Shown here one piece after another: positions 23,510 through 35,289 of a DNA stretch of 64,000 nucleotides. The stretch lies in NCBI GenBank assembly GCA_021234155.1, contig JAJEKV010000081.1:62001-126000 (forward strand). Direction: 5' to 3'. How positions within the stretch are numbered: position 1 is the first letter of the stretch; each line of letters opens with the position of its first letter. The notes beneath the pieces are model-generated. The model was not told where the DNA came from. It made no database searches and saw only the letters and a program-made list of their open reading frames with translations. Source of the DNA: Isoetes taiwanensis. Lineage: Eukaryota; Streptophyta; Lycopodiopsida; Isoetales; Isoetaceae. Both the position numbers and the translations under genes were made by a program.

Positions 23510-26199
23510 TTAAATTCCCCCTTAAACCCCCTTTTGTTTGGGTGCATATTCACACGGGGGGTTACTCCGGGCAACGAGAGCTGTCGGATGGGCATATTTG
23601 CCCTTTATTCCAAGATCTGGACCGTACATAGCGATCCTCGTTTGTGGGGTATGCCTGTACAAGTTTTTATACACTGTATATTAAAGTTTGCAATATACTA
23701 TAAGGTTTGATGAAATGTACTTAATGGTGTTAATTTTGTACATGTATTATAAGTTTTTAGGGGCTCACCGCCTCGTATGAACCCCTGTGAATATGCACCC
23801 AAACCAAAGGGGGTTTCAGGGGGATTTTAATTTAAATGTGTTGGATGCAATGGTTTGTGTTAATTAATGTTAATAATAGTGATGTGTTGGTTGTTATATT
23901 AAAAAAAAAATTGGGCCCTTCAGGCCCTAATAAAGGCCTTCGGGTACTAAGGATGGCATATATGCATGTAGACTTAATTACTAAGAAGCTTGGTAAAAAA
24001 AACAACCATAACAAATATGCATGACTAATGTCAATAAAAGAAATAACCTCGATATTGCAACACAAGAATCATGTTAAATGCAATGCAGCATTCATGCCAC
24101 CATTCATATGTTTCCAATAATCTGAAGAATAAAAATATAGATTTATGAAGAAAGGGAATCTACTTGATGACATGAGGCCACCATATCCTAACAATGGAAA
24201 CAAACACGCACCATTGTTTGTATTGTCTACAAACAGAAGCCATCTTGAATTATGAAGAACCAAAAAGAAAGAGCAACTTCAAATGAAAAAGAAAGAGCAA
24301 CTTTATGAGGCTCAAATGTAAGAATTAAATTAGGTCCAATTTGAAAATACACACTTGAAAACCATTGGGTTTTCTCAGTGAAAAATATCTCCTCCCCAAT
24401 AATAATGCTTTTGTCCTTAAATGGTGACGTGAAGCTCTTGCTAACCGCACAAATAGAAAACAATAGTCAACCATTGGATTTGAGAATTTAACAAAGCAAA
24501 TGAAATAAACCTAGGAATCTAAGAATGGAAAAATCCGGGCTTGGCCTGATAGATTGGCTGCAAGGATTTCAGAAAATTATAGGGTAATCATAATCAAGCA
24601 CCCCCTTTCTATACTTGTATAAAAGTTAGAAGAGATGCACCAAAGCTGAGTTATCATGGGTCTTGAAGGTTCTGGATACCATGGCCCAAGAATTTTTATG
24701 AGGACTCAGCTTATTCTAAAAGATCAAGGGGCATCAAAATAAGGAGGCATCTTTACCATAAATGAGGTAATGGTATATTATACTTTCACGTACCAAGACA
24801 ATTCCTGTTTAGCATAAGATGGAAGATTTGCTTCCAATCTGAAGCATTATATGCCGTCAAGGCTGACCTGCCTGCCACACAATGTCATTCAAAGAACACA
24901 TGGTCTTTACACATGCACAAAGGCAACAACATGCTCACAGCTGCAAACTCTTTTGGCTTGATGGACCTCCAAACAAGTCCTGTCATAACCACTGTAGCAC
25001 TTAAAAAAGCACCAGGACATCTGCTCGTGATTGTGCACTGCAAATAAGTCCCAGAGTTAAGTATTATAAGATTGAATATCCGAATGCAATTCTCATACAC
25101 ATAGCATTTCTAAGAAGGAAGTAATTGTTTGGTTTGTGCGTTAAACAATTGGAAGGACTTTGAGATGCACTAAAATATGATAAGGAAAGTGCAAAAACGT
25201 GCATATGAAAAAAGATGAGGAATAATAAATGGATAGAAGCAAAGTTAAAGCAAATCTGGCGGCATCCGCTTTCTGGGAGCAACACCAGATACAATTCTAT
25301 TCAGCAACAATTGCGACATTGCAACAAATGAGAACAAGCCTATCCACAAGGGCGAACTCCTTAGCAAGCTATCATAATTACTTACTTGTTTGAAATGGGC
25401 TGCCTTCACAAGTGTAGACATACTTTCGGAGATGTGGCTCCATCATACATCATAAACAGGACGCAAACAGCATCATCCTGCATAAACGTATAGCTATAGG
25501 TAGATGCATTAAAACAAAGAAACGGCGCATTCCTAAACAATACCTGTGCCTGATTTGTACCATCTTTTCTCTGGAGATAAAGGAAGCCAGCCTGCCAACC
25601 AAGCTGTCCGGATTTGCACAGCCAACACAACCATGAGAAGAAGGCTTAGGGCATCCACCTACAGCCTGCAAAATCCCATGCTTAGAATCCACAAAATCTT
25701 CACACTGACTCAATTTTTTTATGTAAATAGAAGAGCAGGCATAATTGGATATGCTGGCACAGGTAGAAGGTTGGGCAGTGGTAGAATATGGCATGGACTG
25801 CTTCTTGCTTGTGGATCGCCTGTTTCTGGCCTGCTGCCTGCTAGCAAATCCGGAACCCTAACCTAATCGTGGAATCCTTTGTATGGAATCCTTTGCTTGT
25901 GGATCGCCTATTTCTGGCATGTTGCCTGCTAGCAAATCCGGAACCCTAACCTAATCGTGGAATCCTTTGTATTGAAACCAATATTGAAAACCTAATATGC
26001 CAGTCACTAAAAAATCATGCAAACACTAAAACACCCATAACCACACGATTTCCCTCTTCTTTAAAATCAATGGCTAAAAATGGGGTGCACTCTAGAAATA
26101 CTGTTTAGTACATGCACGTGAATACATCATCCAAATCATAGGAAAACCTTAATGAAAAGCGTATAAAAAACCCAAAAAAAACCCCCTGTTATTATGCAC
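23510..26199. mobile_element. Element B: near-identical copy of element A
   Basis: From about 23530 the sequence matches element A nearly base for base to AACCCCCTGTTATTATGC at 26199. It includes the same minus-strand open segments and the same internal tandem duplication. The head lacks the outermost 65 bp of A's left inverted-repeat arm. Differences from A lie mostly at or beside CAG or CTG sites. The tail runs straight into element C without a spacer. Confidence 0.78.
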
Positions 26200-28753
26200 C
26201 CCTTATTCCTTAATCTACACCGTATACAAAGTTCCTCGTTTGTGGGGTATGGAAGTATGGAATTTGCTATACTGTATAACAAAATTTGCAAAATACTATA
26301 AGATTTGAGGTAATATACTATATGGTGTTGATTTTGTACGTGCAAAACATAATTATAGGGGCTCTGCCCCCTCGTCACCCCCGGTGAATATGCACCCAAA
26401 CCAAAGGGGGTTTGAAGGGGGATTTAATTTAAAGGTACTGTAATGGTTTAATGTAATGGTTTAATTTAATTTAATGTAATGGTTTTTGTTATAGGTTAAA
26501 AAAAAAATTTGCCCCTTCGGGGCTAAGAACAAACAACAAACAACGTGACTTCACACTTGGATGAGTTAATTTTCTACGCAAAAGTACAACCGGACAACAA
26601 GGCAGTATGGCTACATTATGGAGCAAGAGCTGTCGCGATTAAATTTTAAAAAGTAAGAGCATTTCAGCTTCAAGCATGAAATTTCTTTACATTGCAACAA
26701 CACCTTTGATAAAGCAAGAAAATAATTATATATGGCACCGCACCATAGATTCACAACAAAGCATCATGGCGAGATGGAATGGTATCACATGTTGGATTAA
26801 ATAAAATGGTGCTGCTTGTTCTTGAACACTACATTCAAACACAAATCAGATCCATCCTTCTTAGCCTTATAAGGTTATATCCAATGCCACAGCCTTAATC
26901 ATGCTAGATATTCATGCCTCAAAGCGCCTTGCCATGTAAGAATCGGCCTATTTAATGCTTCACATCATAGCCTATCCAAAGCGGCTCCACCGCCCCATCT
27001 ATCTCGATGCCAAATTTGCTTTGGCTCCACTTTACTGGCGATAAGGTAACATAGCATGATGATTTACATTCGTTCTGCTTTTCTGTTTCCCGTGAGAATA
27101 CGTGATATCTGCAATCCTTTGCTAAATGCTTGGTTAAAGAGCAGCCATGTTTGAAATTGACACAAAGGAAACCAAGCGAATCGCAGCGGGTGTGAAACAT
27201 AAAGCGCCAATAAAAATTCATATGCTTGGGCGAGGGACATGATCGACCCCCATAATCCAAGTGCATGGAGTACTGGCTCATCTCTAAAAACTCGGGTGTC
27301 AGTTTGAACTTGTTTGCCTCTGCCTCTTTAATGACCCTGTAAGTACAGCTTCAAGAATTACATAGATAGTGCAGAAACCCACAGACAGGGGCAAGAACGA
27401 TTTCCACAAAATGTTTAATGGGAAAATGTATTCAAAAAGGAGAATTACTTGTAATGATTTGCATCAGTTAAGCTTTCCTCCCTGGACAAGTAGATCTCAT
27501 TTTCTATCTCTTGCTGACGTTTCATACTCTCCTTCTCTGTGACTTGTTCTTGCATATGGATTCTGCTTACAAGGGCATCCCTTGCTGCCTCTGTTAAAGC
27601 TTTCTTCTTTTGTGTCTCAGCTTCCTTCTCTACAACCTTTTGCTGCTCCACTGCTATAAGGGCCTTCATTCACAGAACATTTAGGAAAAGCAACCAAATA
27701 TGCCAAAGATCTCAGGTTTGATGTGATTGCTTCCTGCTACAGGGTCTACATATGGACATAAAGAATATCTGGAAATATATCCAGAGGGACATAATACCCA
27801 TAGCTTTTCTTGCAAAGATGCATATCCTTGCTCAAACGGTCATGAAATGTGGATGCCACTGCTCCAGAAGCATGTGCCTTCCCCTAGAAGAGCCGAGACC
27901 CAATGGCTATCAGCATTGAAAGTAATATCTTGAATCACACGCAAGATAAGGGTAAGCAATGAAAAACCATATTCACATGAACTCTCAAGACCAAGTGTTT
28001 GATCCTACCGCATTTGTAAGGCGTGATAAAGTTCCCCGATCATAATCTAGTGAACCGTTGCTAATTCTGTTGATGGTATGCGAAATGGAGGACTTAATCA
28101 GAACCTGCAATCTGCACAAAAACATCTGCACAAACCTTGATAAGCCCACAAATTTGCTTCATGATTCTGCACCAAAACCTAGCCGCAAATCCAGGAAGGA
28201 GCCAAGCTGCATCAAATCCATCTGCCGCTCCTTGCCCTTGTCTTCTGGCTCCACGAACCATTAGTTGAAAAACTTCGTTCTTTGCTAACCATTCTGAAAC
28301 CCTAGGGTTTGAATGCACGATGGTTGCATGTATGTAAGCCCTTCGAAAGAAATGCTTTGGCGCCGGAATGCCATGGAAAATTTGAATAGTATGGCACAAA
28401 CTGCTGAAGCAAGCATCTGGCCGCATCATCCTCTGCACTAAAGCACTAACGCTTCCACTGCAAATCTGTTTCCACTCTGATCACAACAAGAACATTAATT
28501 TTTTGCAAGAATGCCTGAAATGCTATCATGCTATCCACGAGGCTTGCATGTCCAGCCTCTAAAATAAAAAGAGGGCTTTTGTTGTGAGCCCTTGGATGTT
28601 GGACCATTGGAAAAAAAAAACTAAATGAACGACTAAGAAATGGTGCACTCTAGATGTACGCATTAGTACATCCATTCGAATACGCCATGAAATCTTAGGA
28701 AAACCTTTGTGAAAAGTGTACAAAAACACAAAGAAAACCCCCTGTTATTATGC
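26200..28753. mobile_element. Element C: same head and tail, different cargo (erlin fragment)
   Basis: The head (26200-26520) matches that of A: CCTCGTTTGTGGGGTATG, then TGAATATGCACCCAAACC with AAAGGGGGTTT, then CCCCTTCGGGGC. It lacks the left inverted arm. The tail (about 28640-28753) matches that of A, including GTGCACTCTAGA and the end AACCCCCTGTTATTATGC. The 2.1 kb between them is unrelated to A and B and includes erlin exons on the minus strand with an intron retained. Common ends with exchangeable cargo are the hallmark of gene-capturing elements (Pack-type). No transposase is seen. Confidence 0.68.
26952..27674 (-). pseudogene. Captured erlin fragment in a chimeric ORF
   Basis: Exon 27674-27449 encodes KALIAVEQQKVVEKEAETQK and continues with RQQEIENEIYLSREESL. 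After an intron with GT and AG ends, the exon starting at 27336 continues with VIKEAEANKFKLTPEFLEM. This is the coiled-coil end of erlin proteins, SPFH-family ER membrane scaffolds that work in ER-associated degradation. The SPFH domain, the membrane anchor and the erlin C-terminus are missing. After the erlin part the frame stays open for about 105 more residues of unknown origin, containing a Cys/His-rich stretch (CRYHVFSRETEKQNEC), and stops at 26952. From the Met at 27669 the spliced frame is 201 codons. Erlin identity is clear; whether the chimera is expressed is unknown. Confidence 0.72.
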
Positions 28754-30845
28754 TACATATTTATAGAATAGAAAAGTCTCACACCATTATCCTTATGACA
28801 ACCACACCCATCAAGGCCGTAGATAGGAAGGATATTCCCAGCATTATGCCAAATCAAAGGTTTCCAATTTTTTTTCTCATGGCCTCCTTGCAAACCACAA
28901 TGGTGCAGATCGACCACAAAGAACCATTGGCCACACATTTCCCGTCTTAACCCCTGAAACTTTCAATGGTGCAAAATAGATAGGCCATACCATTACCCTA
29001 CTACACAGGCTTGCATCCCCTATCATCCAGGCAATGGATGCAGCGGTTCCCTTCCCTCTCCCTGCTAAATCCATATATTGAGCTCTCGCGCCAGAGCTCC
29101 GGTGCACCCGACTTTCACTATCAGTCTTATATCCTGACCCTTCACCTTCAGTCTTCACCTTCATCTTGATCTGCTCAAATTTAAGAGCTGACCCCGACCT
29201 CACTCCCTCAACGGCTCTTCTATCCCTAAACCGTTGGAAAACAAATGACCATATCCCTCACCTGGGCGCTCCAGCTGCGATCATAGCTCTAGCGCATGTA
29301 CAAACGCTGCACGATTCTTTTGGCATGGCAAGGCAGTGGTGTCCTCCAGGCAAATCTTTCCAAATTCCGTAAGATTGCCTTCCCTTCTCGAACCATTAGC
29401 AAATAGGAATCCCGGTATTACACAAAAATTTGGAACAATTGCCCTCATACACAAACATCCCATTCAAATACAACACGCACCTCAAATCCTGCAAAATGTA
29501 CAGTTTCACATACAATACAATACGAAAATCATATTCTCAACCACTGCGAGAAAACCCTTCCGCAATACGAAACAATTTGGGCAACTTAATTACAGTCCCT
29601 AGAGCGTGTATTATTGCTAGAGCGTGTATTATTTTTTCTGGGCCCTTGGATCGTGGCACAATTCATAGGATATTCCTCCACAGATCATGTTCGCCCATCT
29701 GAGGTCTTTTTGGGATTAAACTGGGCCCTATTGACCCAATTTTAAAGGGGGCACTTGAAAACCACCAACCATGGGTTAAAATAGTATTTCGGCATCTATA
29801 CAAAGATGCGGTGTCATAGTAATACAGTCCAATAACTTTGCACAACTCAAACATATGAACGAGATTCCACCATGACATGAGCCTGGGGAATCGAACTCCA
29901 TTTCCAATCCAATGCTCAAGGCCTACCTGGAACAGCATGAGGATGCCATCTTCAACTATGTTATGTGGAGATCATGCTAGGCCTTCCCATAGTTACAATA
30001 AGCATAGGGACCATCGAACACGTGCCACTGACTGCCAGTCCAAGCTGCAACTGTCAGTGGCATGCATTCTATGAACCCTATATATAATGCATGTCATGCC
30101 GAGTTGCAATAGGGAGATCCCAAGAGAGGGGGTCGCCCTTATGTCCAGGAGCCGAAGCCCTCTAAAAGTCCACAAGTGTTAGTAACCAAGTGCAACAAGA
30201 AAACTTCTCCGAGACAAAGCAGCAAATCAAGGTACATCACATATTTATGAAGTCAGAAAATGTACATGTGGCACGATGCCACCTACGTGAAACTGCACAA
30301 TAAAAAGATTACAGACAACAGGAATAGCACAAAGGTCTAGTTCATAGGTTCCCCAGATGGAGCCCACCTGATGACGGCATCAAGCTGATCTCCTGTGTCA
30401 GCAAGCCCCTAGCAAGTCTCATGTGTGATCAGTGCATGCAGCTCAGACATTGGAGCCCCAAGCTCCTCGTAAGCAACACTAGAAATCGCTGAATCTAACC
30501 ACATAAAAACCTGTCAACTGCCTCCTCAAGATCCTAAGGGAAGCGGCAATTCGGTGGGCCTCGGTCCCAACCTGCACAATGCTTGTTATAAACTCCTCTA
30601 CAATGACGATCTGTTTTACCCTCTGGAAGATACACCTGAGGATCAGGACGGGATGCATCAATCCTGGAGCTTATCAAAAAGGGGTTCAAGCTTAAGACGG
30701 GATGGCCCTGATGGCCCGTCATCTGCTTGAAATTCCCATTGCTCTCCATATCAACCCTACAAGAAAGCGTCACCACCACAAACCCATGCTCAAAGAAAAC
30801 AAAACAAGCACACAACTGAAGCTGTACAGCAAACAAGCTATACAT
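28754..30845. other. No gene recognised between element C and the HUH relic
   Basis: A short duplication CTAGAGCGTGTATTATT lies at about 29600-29633. Minus-strand frames at 28753-28938 and 28877-29203 have no domain that I can name. Part of this may be the 3' side of the HUH element. Confidence 0.4.
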
Positions 30846-31556
30846 GAGTCACCCAACGGCCATGGTGTAGTCCCCAGTGTAAATGGGGATGTAATCCACA
30901 TCATGATCTGGAATTTCAAGCTCAGAGATGAAGAATGGATCATGAAGATCCTCAAAGTTATAATCCATCTCATCAGATGGCACGGAATCATCCCAATACT
31001 GCCAGCACCCATGGCCATTCCGTTCCACAGCCACATACCTTACAGGCAAACCAAACAGGATAGTCCTGATATCATATGGCATGCAATGGGCGGTGTTCAA
31101 GAGAAGCCTCCAGGCGGCACAAACTCTATGCTCATTCACATGTGCACTGTTAGAAGGAATGATCCAGCTACTGCTCAAAGTGTACTTCCCAATTCTGAGC
31201 ATCCTACAAACAGTAAATGTCAAGTTAGGAGCAAGTCTACAGCCACCATGGTAAAATACAAAGTGTGCTTCCTTATTCAGCAGATTCCTATTGTCCAATA
31301 CACACAGGCCTTTTGTGTCCCCAACACCCCATCATAGATAGAGATTCTTCCCCTTCTCAATCATGGATTCATATATGTTATGGCGGTGGCAAGAATAGTG
31401 CACCTTACCTAAGTCCTTCATACAATACCCCAACATGCCCTCAAAGCAATGTAACCTGTTATTCTTCAGCACTTTGCACACTAAAACAACACCGGCTGGC
31501 TTGGAGGGCCAATTGAAATCCCTCTTAATAGCCTCATTCATGGCCCTTGGTGTCTT
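30846..31556 (-). pseudogene. HUH-endonuclease-like transposase, C-terminal part (cut by LTR element)
   Basis: From 31556 the minus strand reads AIKRDFNWPSKPAGVVLVCK and then CFEGMLGYCMKDLGKVHYSC. YCMK fits the catalytic Tyr-x-x-Lys motif of Rep/HUH endonucleases, with the GYCxKDxGKxH context seen in eukaryotic Rep-type transposases (Replitron-like). One in-frame stop lies near 31332, and the frame then continues from about 31298 to 30849 with an acidic C-terminus. HUH enzymes nick one DNA strand through a tyrosine and act in rolling-circle-type transposition. The N-terminal part is at 39719-39998, beyond the inserted LTR element. Family assignment rests on recalled motif patterns and needs a profile search. 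Confidence 0.5.
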
Positions 31557-32215
31557 TGTTAGTCCCTCCAGCGTCCAGTGCAGGGACTATTCATGAAGAC
31601 CATGGAACAAGGCGGAGAAATAAAGCGAGACCAAGGTCAAGCATCAGGTAGTAGACCCATGCCCCACAACCCACGAAGACCACGGAACAAGGCCAGAATA
31701 AGGCAGGACCAGGTCAAGCATCGGGTAGTAGACCCACGCCCCGGGAAAACCCGCCTTGAAAGACCACTGGGTCTAAGAAGAGACAAAGAACAGATAAATG
31801 ACGGCTCCCATGGAAGTACAGTCCAGAGTCAGCCCGATTCTAGGCACATAAAGAAGGTAATTGCAGATTCCAAAAAATGGGGCTCGATCCGGGGAGTTGG
31901 TAGCGAGATCGCCAAACACCTATTTTGGGGCCCAAAGGCGTTGTACTATATATATGAGTAGAGATAGAACTCATGTTTTTAGATGAGCATTAGTCCTTAT
32001 CTTGTTTCCCCTCTCTATTTCGAGAGCTCATGTACACTTTCGGTGATACCAAGAAAGCCCCGATTTCTTCTTAATTGGTGTTGTCTCTTTTCTGTTTTCT
32101 CTTTGCTGTTCTCTTGCAAAATCCCGCGTGACACTTAGCCAGGATTCTCTTGTTTGATCCAAGGGTCCTCACAGAGGGCTGTCTTGCAAGAGATCTCAAA
32201 ACTAGACCCTAAACA
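31557..32215 (+). repeat. 5' LTR of the gypsy-like element
   Basis: It starts TGTTAGTCCC and ends AAACA. A TATA-like TATATATA lies at about 31947-31954. It is 80 bp longer than the 3' LTR because of an internal duplication of the CACGGAACAAGG / AGTAGACCCA block. Confidence 0.83.
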
Positions 32216-32216
32216 C

Positions 32217-32234
32217 TGTCGCCGCTGCCGGGTC
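32217..32234 (+). other. Primer-binding site, tRNA-Asp type
   Basis: TGTCGCCGCTGCCGGGTC directly after the LTR agrees at most positions with the plant tRNA-Asp type site TGGCGCCGTTGCCGGGG. A few mismatches suggest age or sequence error. Confidence 0.65.
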
Positions 32235-32298
32235 TGATCATTCTCTTTTCTCTCTTCTCAATATATCCGCTCATGCTTTTACTCCCCGAGGAACTCCT

Positions 32299-33770
32299 TT
32301 GCCAAATGGTGGCACGATTGGGCGCCATCAAATAAGGAGAAGCTTTCGTGACATGTACGATATTGACTATGATATTGAAGGGGGTCGTGTCCACTCAAGA
32401 GCTCAGTCGGCGCCGCCTACCCCTCGTGTCCATTCTCGCCCAGGGTCTCCCCCTGTTTGCAAGCACTGCTCTCAACCCCAGTCGCCACACCATATACCGG
32501 TACAACCCACTCCTCATTACTTCCAAACTCCCAAGCGCTTACATTCATATCCCTGGGTGAACTCCCTTGCCTTCCCCAAACCTTCTCCCTCCTCCCCCGG
32601 GATGGGCTATCCTCATGTCTCTTTCGGCCCTCCCCATGTCCATGAATATCAGTCCTCACCATCCTTTCAGCATGCAGTCCCTGTCTACAATCTCACTGAT
32701 CTCAAGCTAAATGAGGACGGCTCCCACGGTCCTTCGGCTACGGATGCTCCTTTCTCTGGCCCTCTGGATTTTTCTGTCTCTATGCCGCCTTGCTCCCAGC
32801 CCACGGCTATTCCACAAAGCTATATTCCAGCTTATGCTCCACCTCTCTACACGCAAGGTCCGCCTCCATCTCCGGTTCAAAATCTTAAGCGCGACGATCC
32901 CACCTTTGGGAATACTAAAGGAAAGCCTCTTGATCGAAGTGCCCAAGCTCACATGGAAGAATTCGAGGCGTTGGCTATCCTCAATGGCCACGCTCAACCT
33001 CAACTCAAGTTCCACATCTTCTCCACCACGCTGCGTGGAGCCCCTCATCAGTGGCTCATGGCCAACAAAAGCCATTGGAAATAAAACTGGCAAGAGATGA
33101 AGACGGCATTTCTCTCCCATTATGGCACCACGAACGATGATCAGCAAATCCTGAAGCAACTTAATGATCTTCAGCAACAGCCCACGGAGTCTGCCCGCGA
33201 TTTCGCGGATTGCCTTCACATTCTGGTCAGCAAGCTCAAAGAGTACACCACGCAAAGCCAGATTCTTGTTTGGTTTCTGCAAGGTCTCCCTCCATCCATT
33301 CGTCTCATGACTGAGTACCTGCATCCCAAGACCTTGGAGCAGGCCATCGAATTAGTCAATCACTCGGTCAATGTCTCTTCCAGAGGTGTTGCACTCATGG
33401 AGCTTCCCTTCATGCCTCCTGTCATGGTTCCTCAGAATGCAGTTCAACCACAACAATCTGCTCCTCAACACAGCCAAATTTGGTGTCACATTTGTAAATA
33501 CCAAGGTCATCTTGCCAATGAGTGCAATGGTCCGCCTCACTGTAAAAGATATAATATGTGCAATCATACCACTGAAGAGTGTACTCGTGTGCATCCCACA
33601 CCCTTCAGACAGAAAAGGGTCTTCCAGGTGCAGACCATGCCACAACAGCAGCAACTATATCCACCTTTGCAATATCAACAAGCTCAGCAACCTCAACAAT
33701 CCCCGGGTCAAGGCTCCCGTCAACCTTTTGATCCTTTTAAAGCTCAGTGTTATCACTGTTAAGAATGGGG
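32299..33770 (+). pseudogene. gag of the gypsy-like element
   Basis: The first frame (32299-33084) has a Pro/Ser/His-rich N-terminus and then the capsid-type core: FEALAILNGHAQPQLKFHIF followed by TLRGAPHQWL. A stop follows WK at 33084, and the same protein continues from 33097 with MKTAFLSHYGTTNDDQQILK, CLHILVSKLKEYTTQSQ and WFLQGLPPSIR, matching the retrotransposon gag family. Zinc-knuckle-like clusters are at about 33484 (CHICKYQGHLANEC) and at the end (CYHC...H...C, about 33749-33790). Gag forms the particle and binds RNA. A single stop between two otherwise long frames keeps it from being intact. Confidence 0.85.
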
Positions 33771-34379
33771 CCATACCACCACGGCATGTCCTCAGCTTCC
33801 TCAAGTCCAAGTTCAGCTTCCCGGTACCAATTAAACTGCATCTGTTCGACTCACGGCTTATCAATTATGGGTCGCCAATGGCAAACAAGGCCCACACCCT
33901 GTTCTGAAGAGGCCACCACGGCCACCTCAACAACAAATGACCTCGACAAAGTAGCATCATTCTCCAACACCCTTGATCAACAAGCTCAAGAAGAGATCTA
34001 TCGGGCTCTCAATCCTCGATCGCGGCCTTGTCAAATTAGGTTGGTTTGGTTTCTCGCCGGACCAAGGCCTCCATTTTGATGATCATACCTCATGACCGCG
34101 CAACCCGCCTTTCTTTGTAGACCGCGATTCCATGCGAGGACACAAAAGGTCCATTTTAGCCCCTCATCGGATCAACTTATGCCCCATGTCATGCCAAAGG
34201 TGAGGCAAATTATTCTCAAGCTCATGCAAAGCTGCCTGAAGGGCGCCGCTTTGCCAATGTTCATGCCACCACGCGTGCTTTCGGCGCAAACAACGAAGCG
34301 TTCCTCATCCAAAGCCCACGCCTCGGCGGTGCCAATATTGCTGCTAAAGTTGAGCTTCTCCAAGGAGGTCTCCGGCTTC

Positions 34380-34810
34380 TTTGCCTCGGAACTCCGACCC
34401 CTCCTGGATCCTGCGGATCCATTCTCTCATGTTCCTTTGGAACTCCAAGAAGAGCTGGCAAAAATCAAGATTCCCTTGAGTCTTGCAACTATTCTCAAAC
34501 TCTGTCCAGCTCTCAAAAGAGCAGTTGCCCCTACCCACAGCTTTGGTGGTGGTGGCTACTTCAACCCCCACGGTGCATGCCATGGTGGGCCACCAACAAG
34601 ATCAATCATGGGCAAATTGATGGAGGTAGTCTTTGTCAACCTCATCATAGACAAGCTTCTCGGCGATTGGGCATCAAGCAACTCTATCGTACCCCCTATG
34701 ACATCAAGCTGGCTAACGGCCACATCATGCGCCCTCAAGGCATCACCCCTCTTCTCCACATCAGTATCGGAGATCTCAAATTCCCTCTGGAATTTGGTGT
34801 TTAGAAAGCT
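34380..34810 (+). pseudogene. Aspartic protease region of the gypsy-like element
   Basis: In two neighbouring frames the sequence reads NHGQIDGGSLCQPH or VVFVNLIIDKLL, then YRTPYDIKLANGHIMRPQGI and DLKFPLEFGV. This is the layout of a Ty3/gypsy protease: an active-site D(S/G)GS with N-L-I following, then a strand reading LANGH...PQGI, then the flap-side strand FPLEF. The expected active-site Asp-Gly-Gly occurs as IDGGS. Frameshifts separate the parts, so it is inactive as read. Confidence 0.55.
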
Positions 34811-35289
34811 GGTGAAGATCCGGTGACTATGAAATGCCGATGGGGCGCCCTTCCCTCGGCAGGCTAAGAGCATTCACTATTGGGCAATCGATCAATCGGT
34901 CATCACCGGATGGCACTTTAAACGCAACTATGGTTCTCGAAACGGGCAAGCTCATTTTACGCCGAACATGCCGAACCCTCGCTTTTCGGCGGTGATTCCG
35001 GAGGAAGCTCAAAATACTTTTCATGTCTAGGCTCCTCCCCGCGGTCTTCCTCTGTCTTCTTACCCCGAGTATCTACGAGATCCTTGGGATGAGATGACCC
35101 TTGATTAGGACCAGGCCGCGGCTTTCGGCTTGACCCGCATACCTCGCTCCTTGCAATCGCATTCAATGAGTCGATCATTTTTCGAACACGGATGCTCCTT
35201 TTGATGTTGTGGATGTTCATGCCGTCCGTCACGATGGGTGGAAGCAATCCTTGCTTGATGATACTCACCGCCTCTTTTCTTTACCACAC

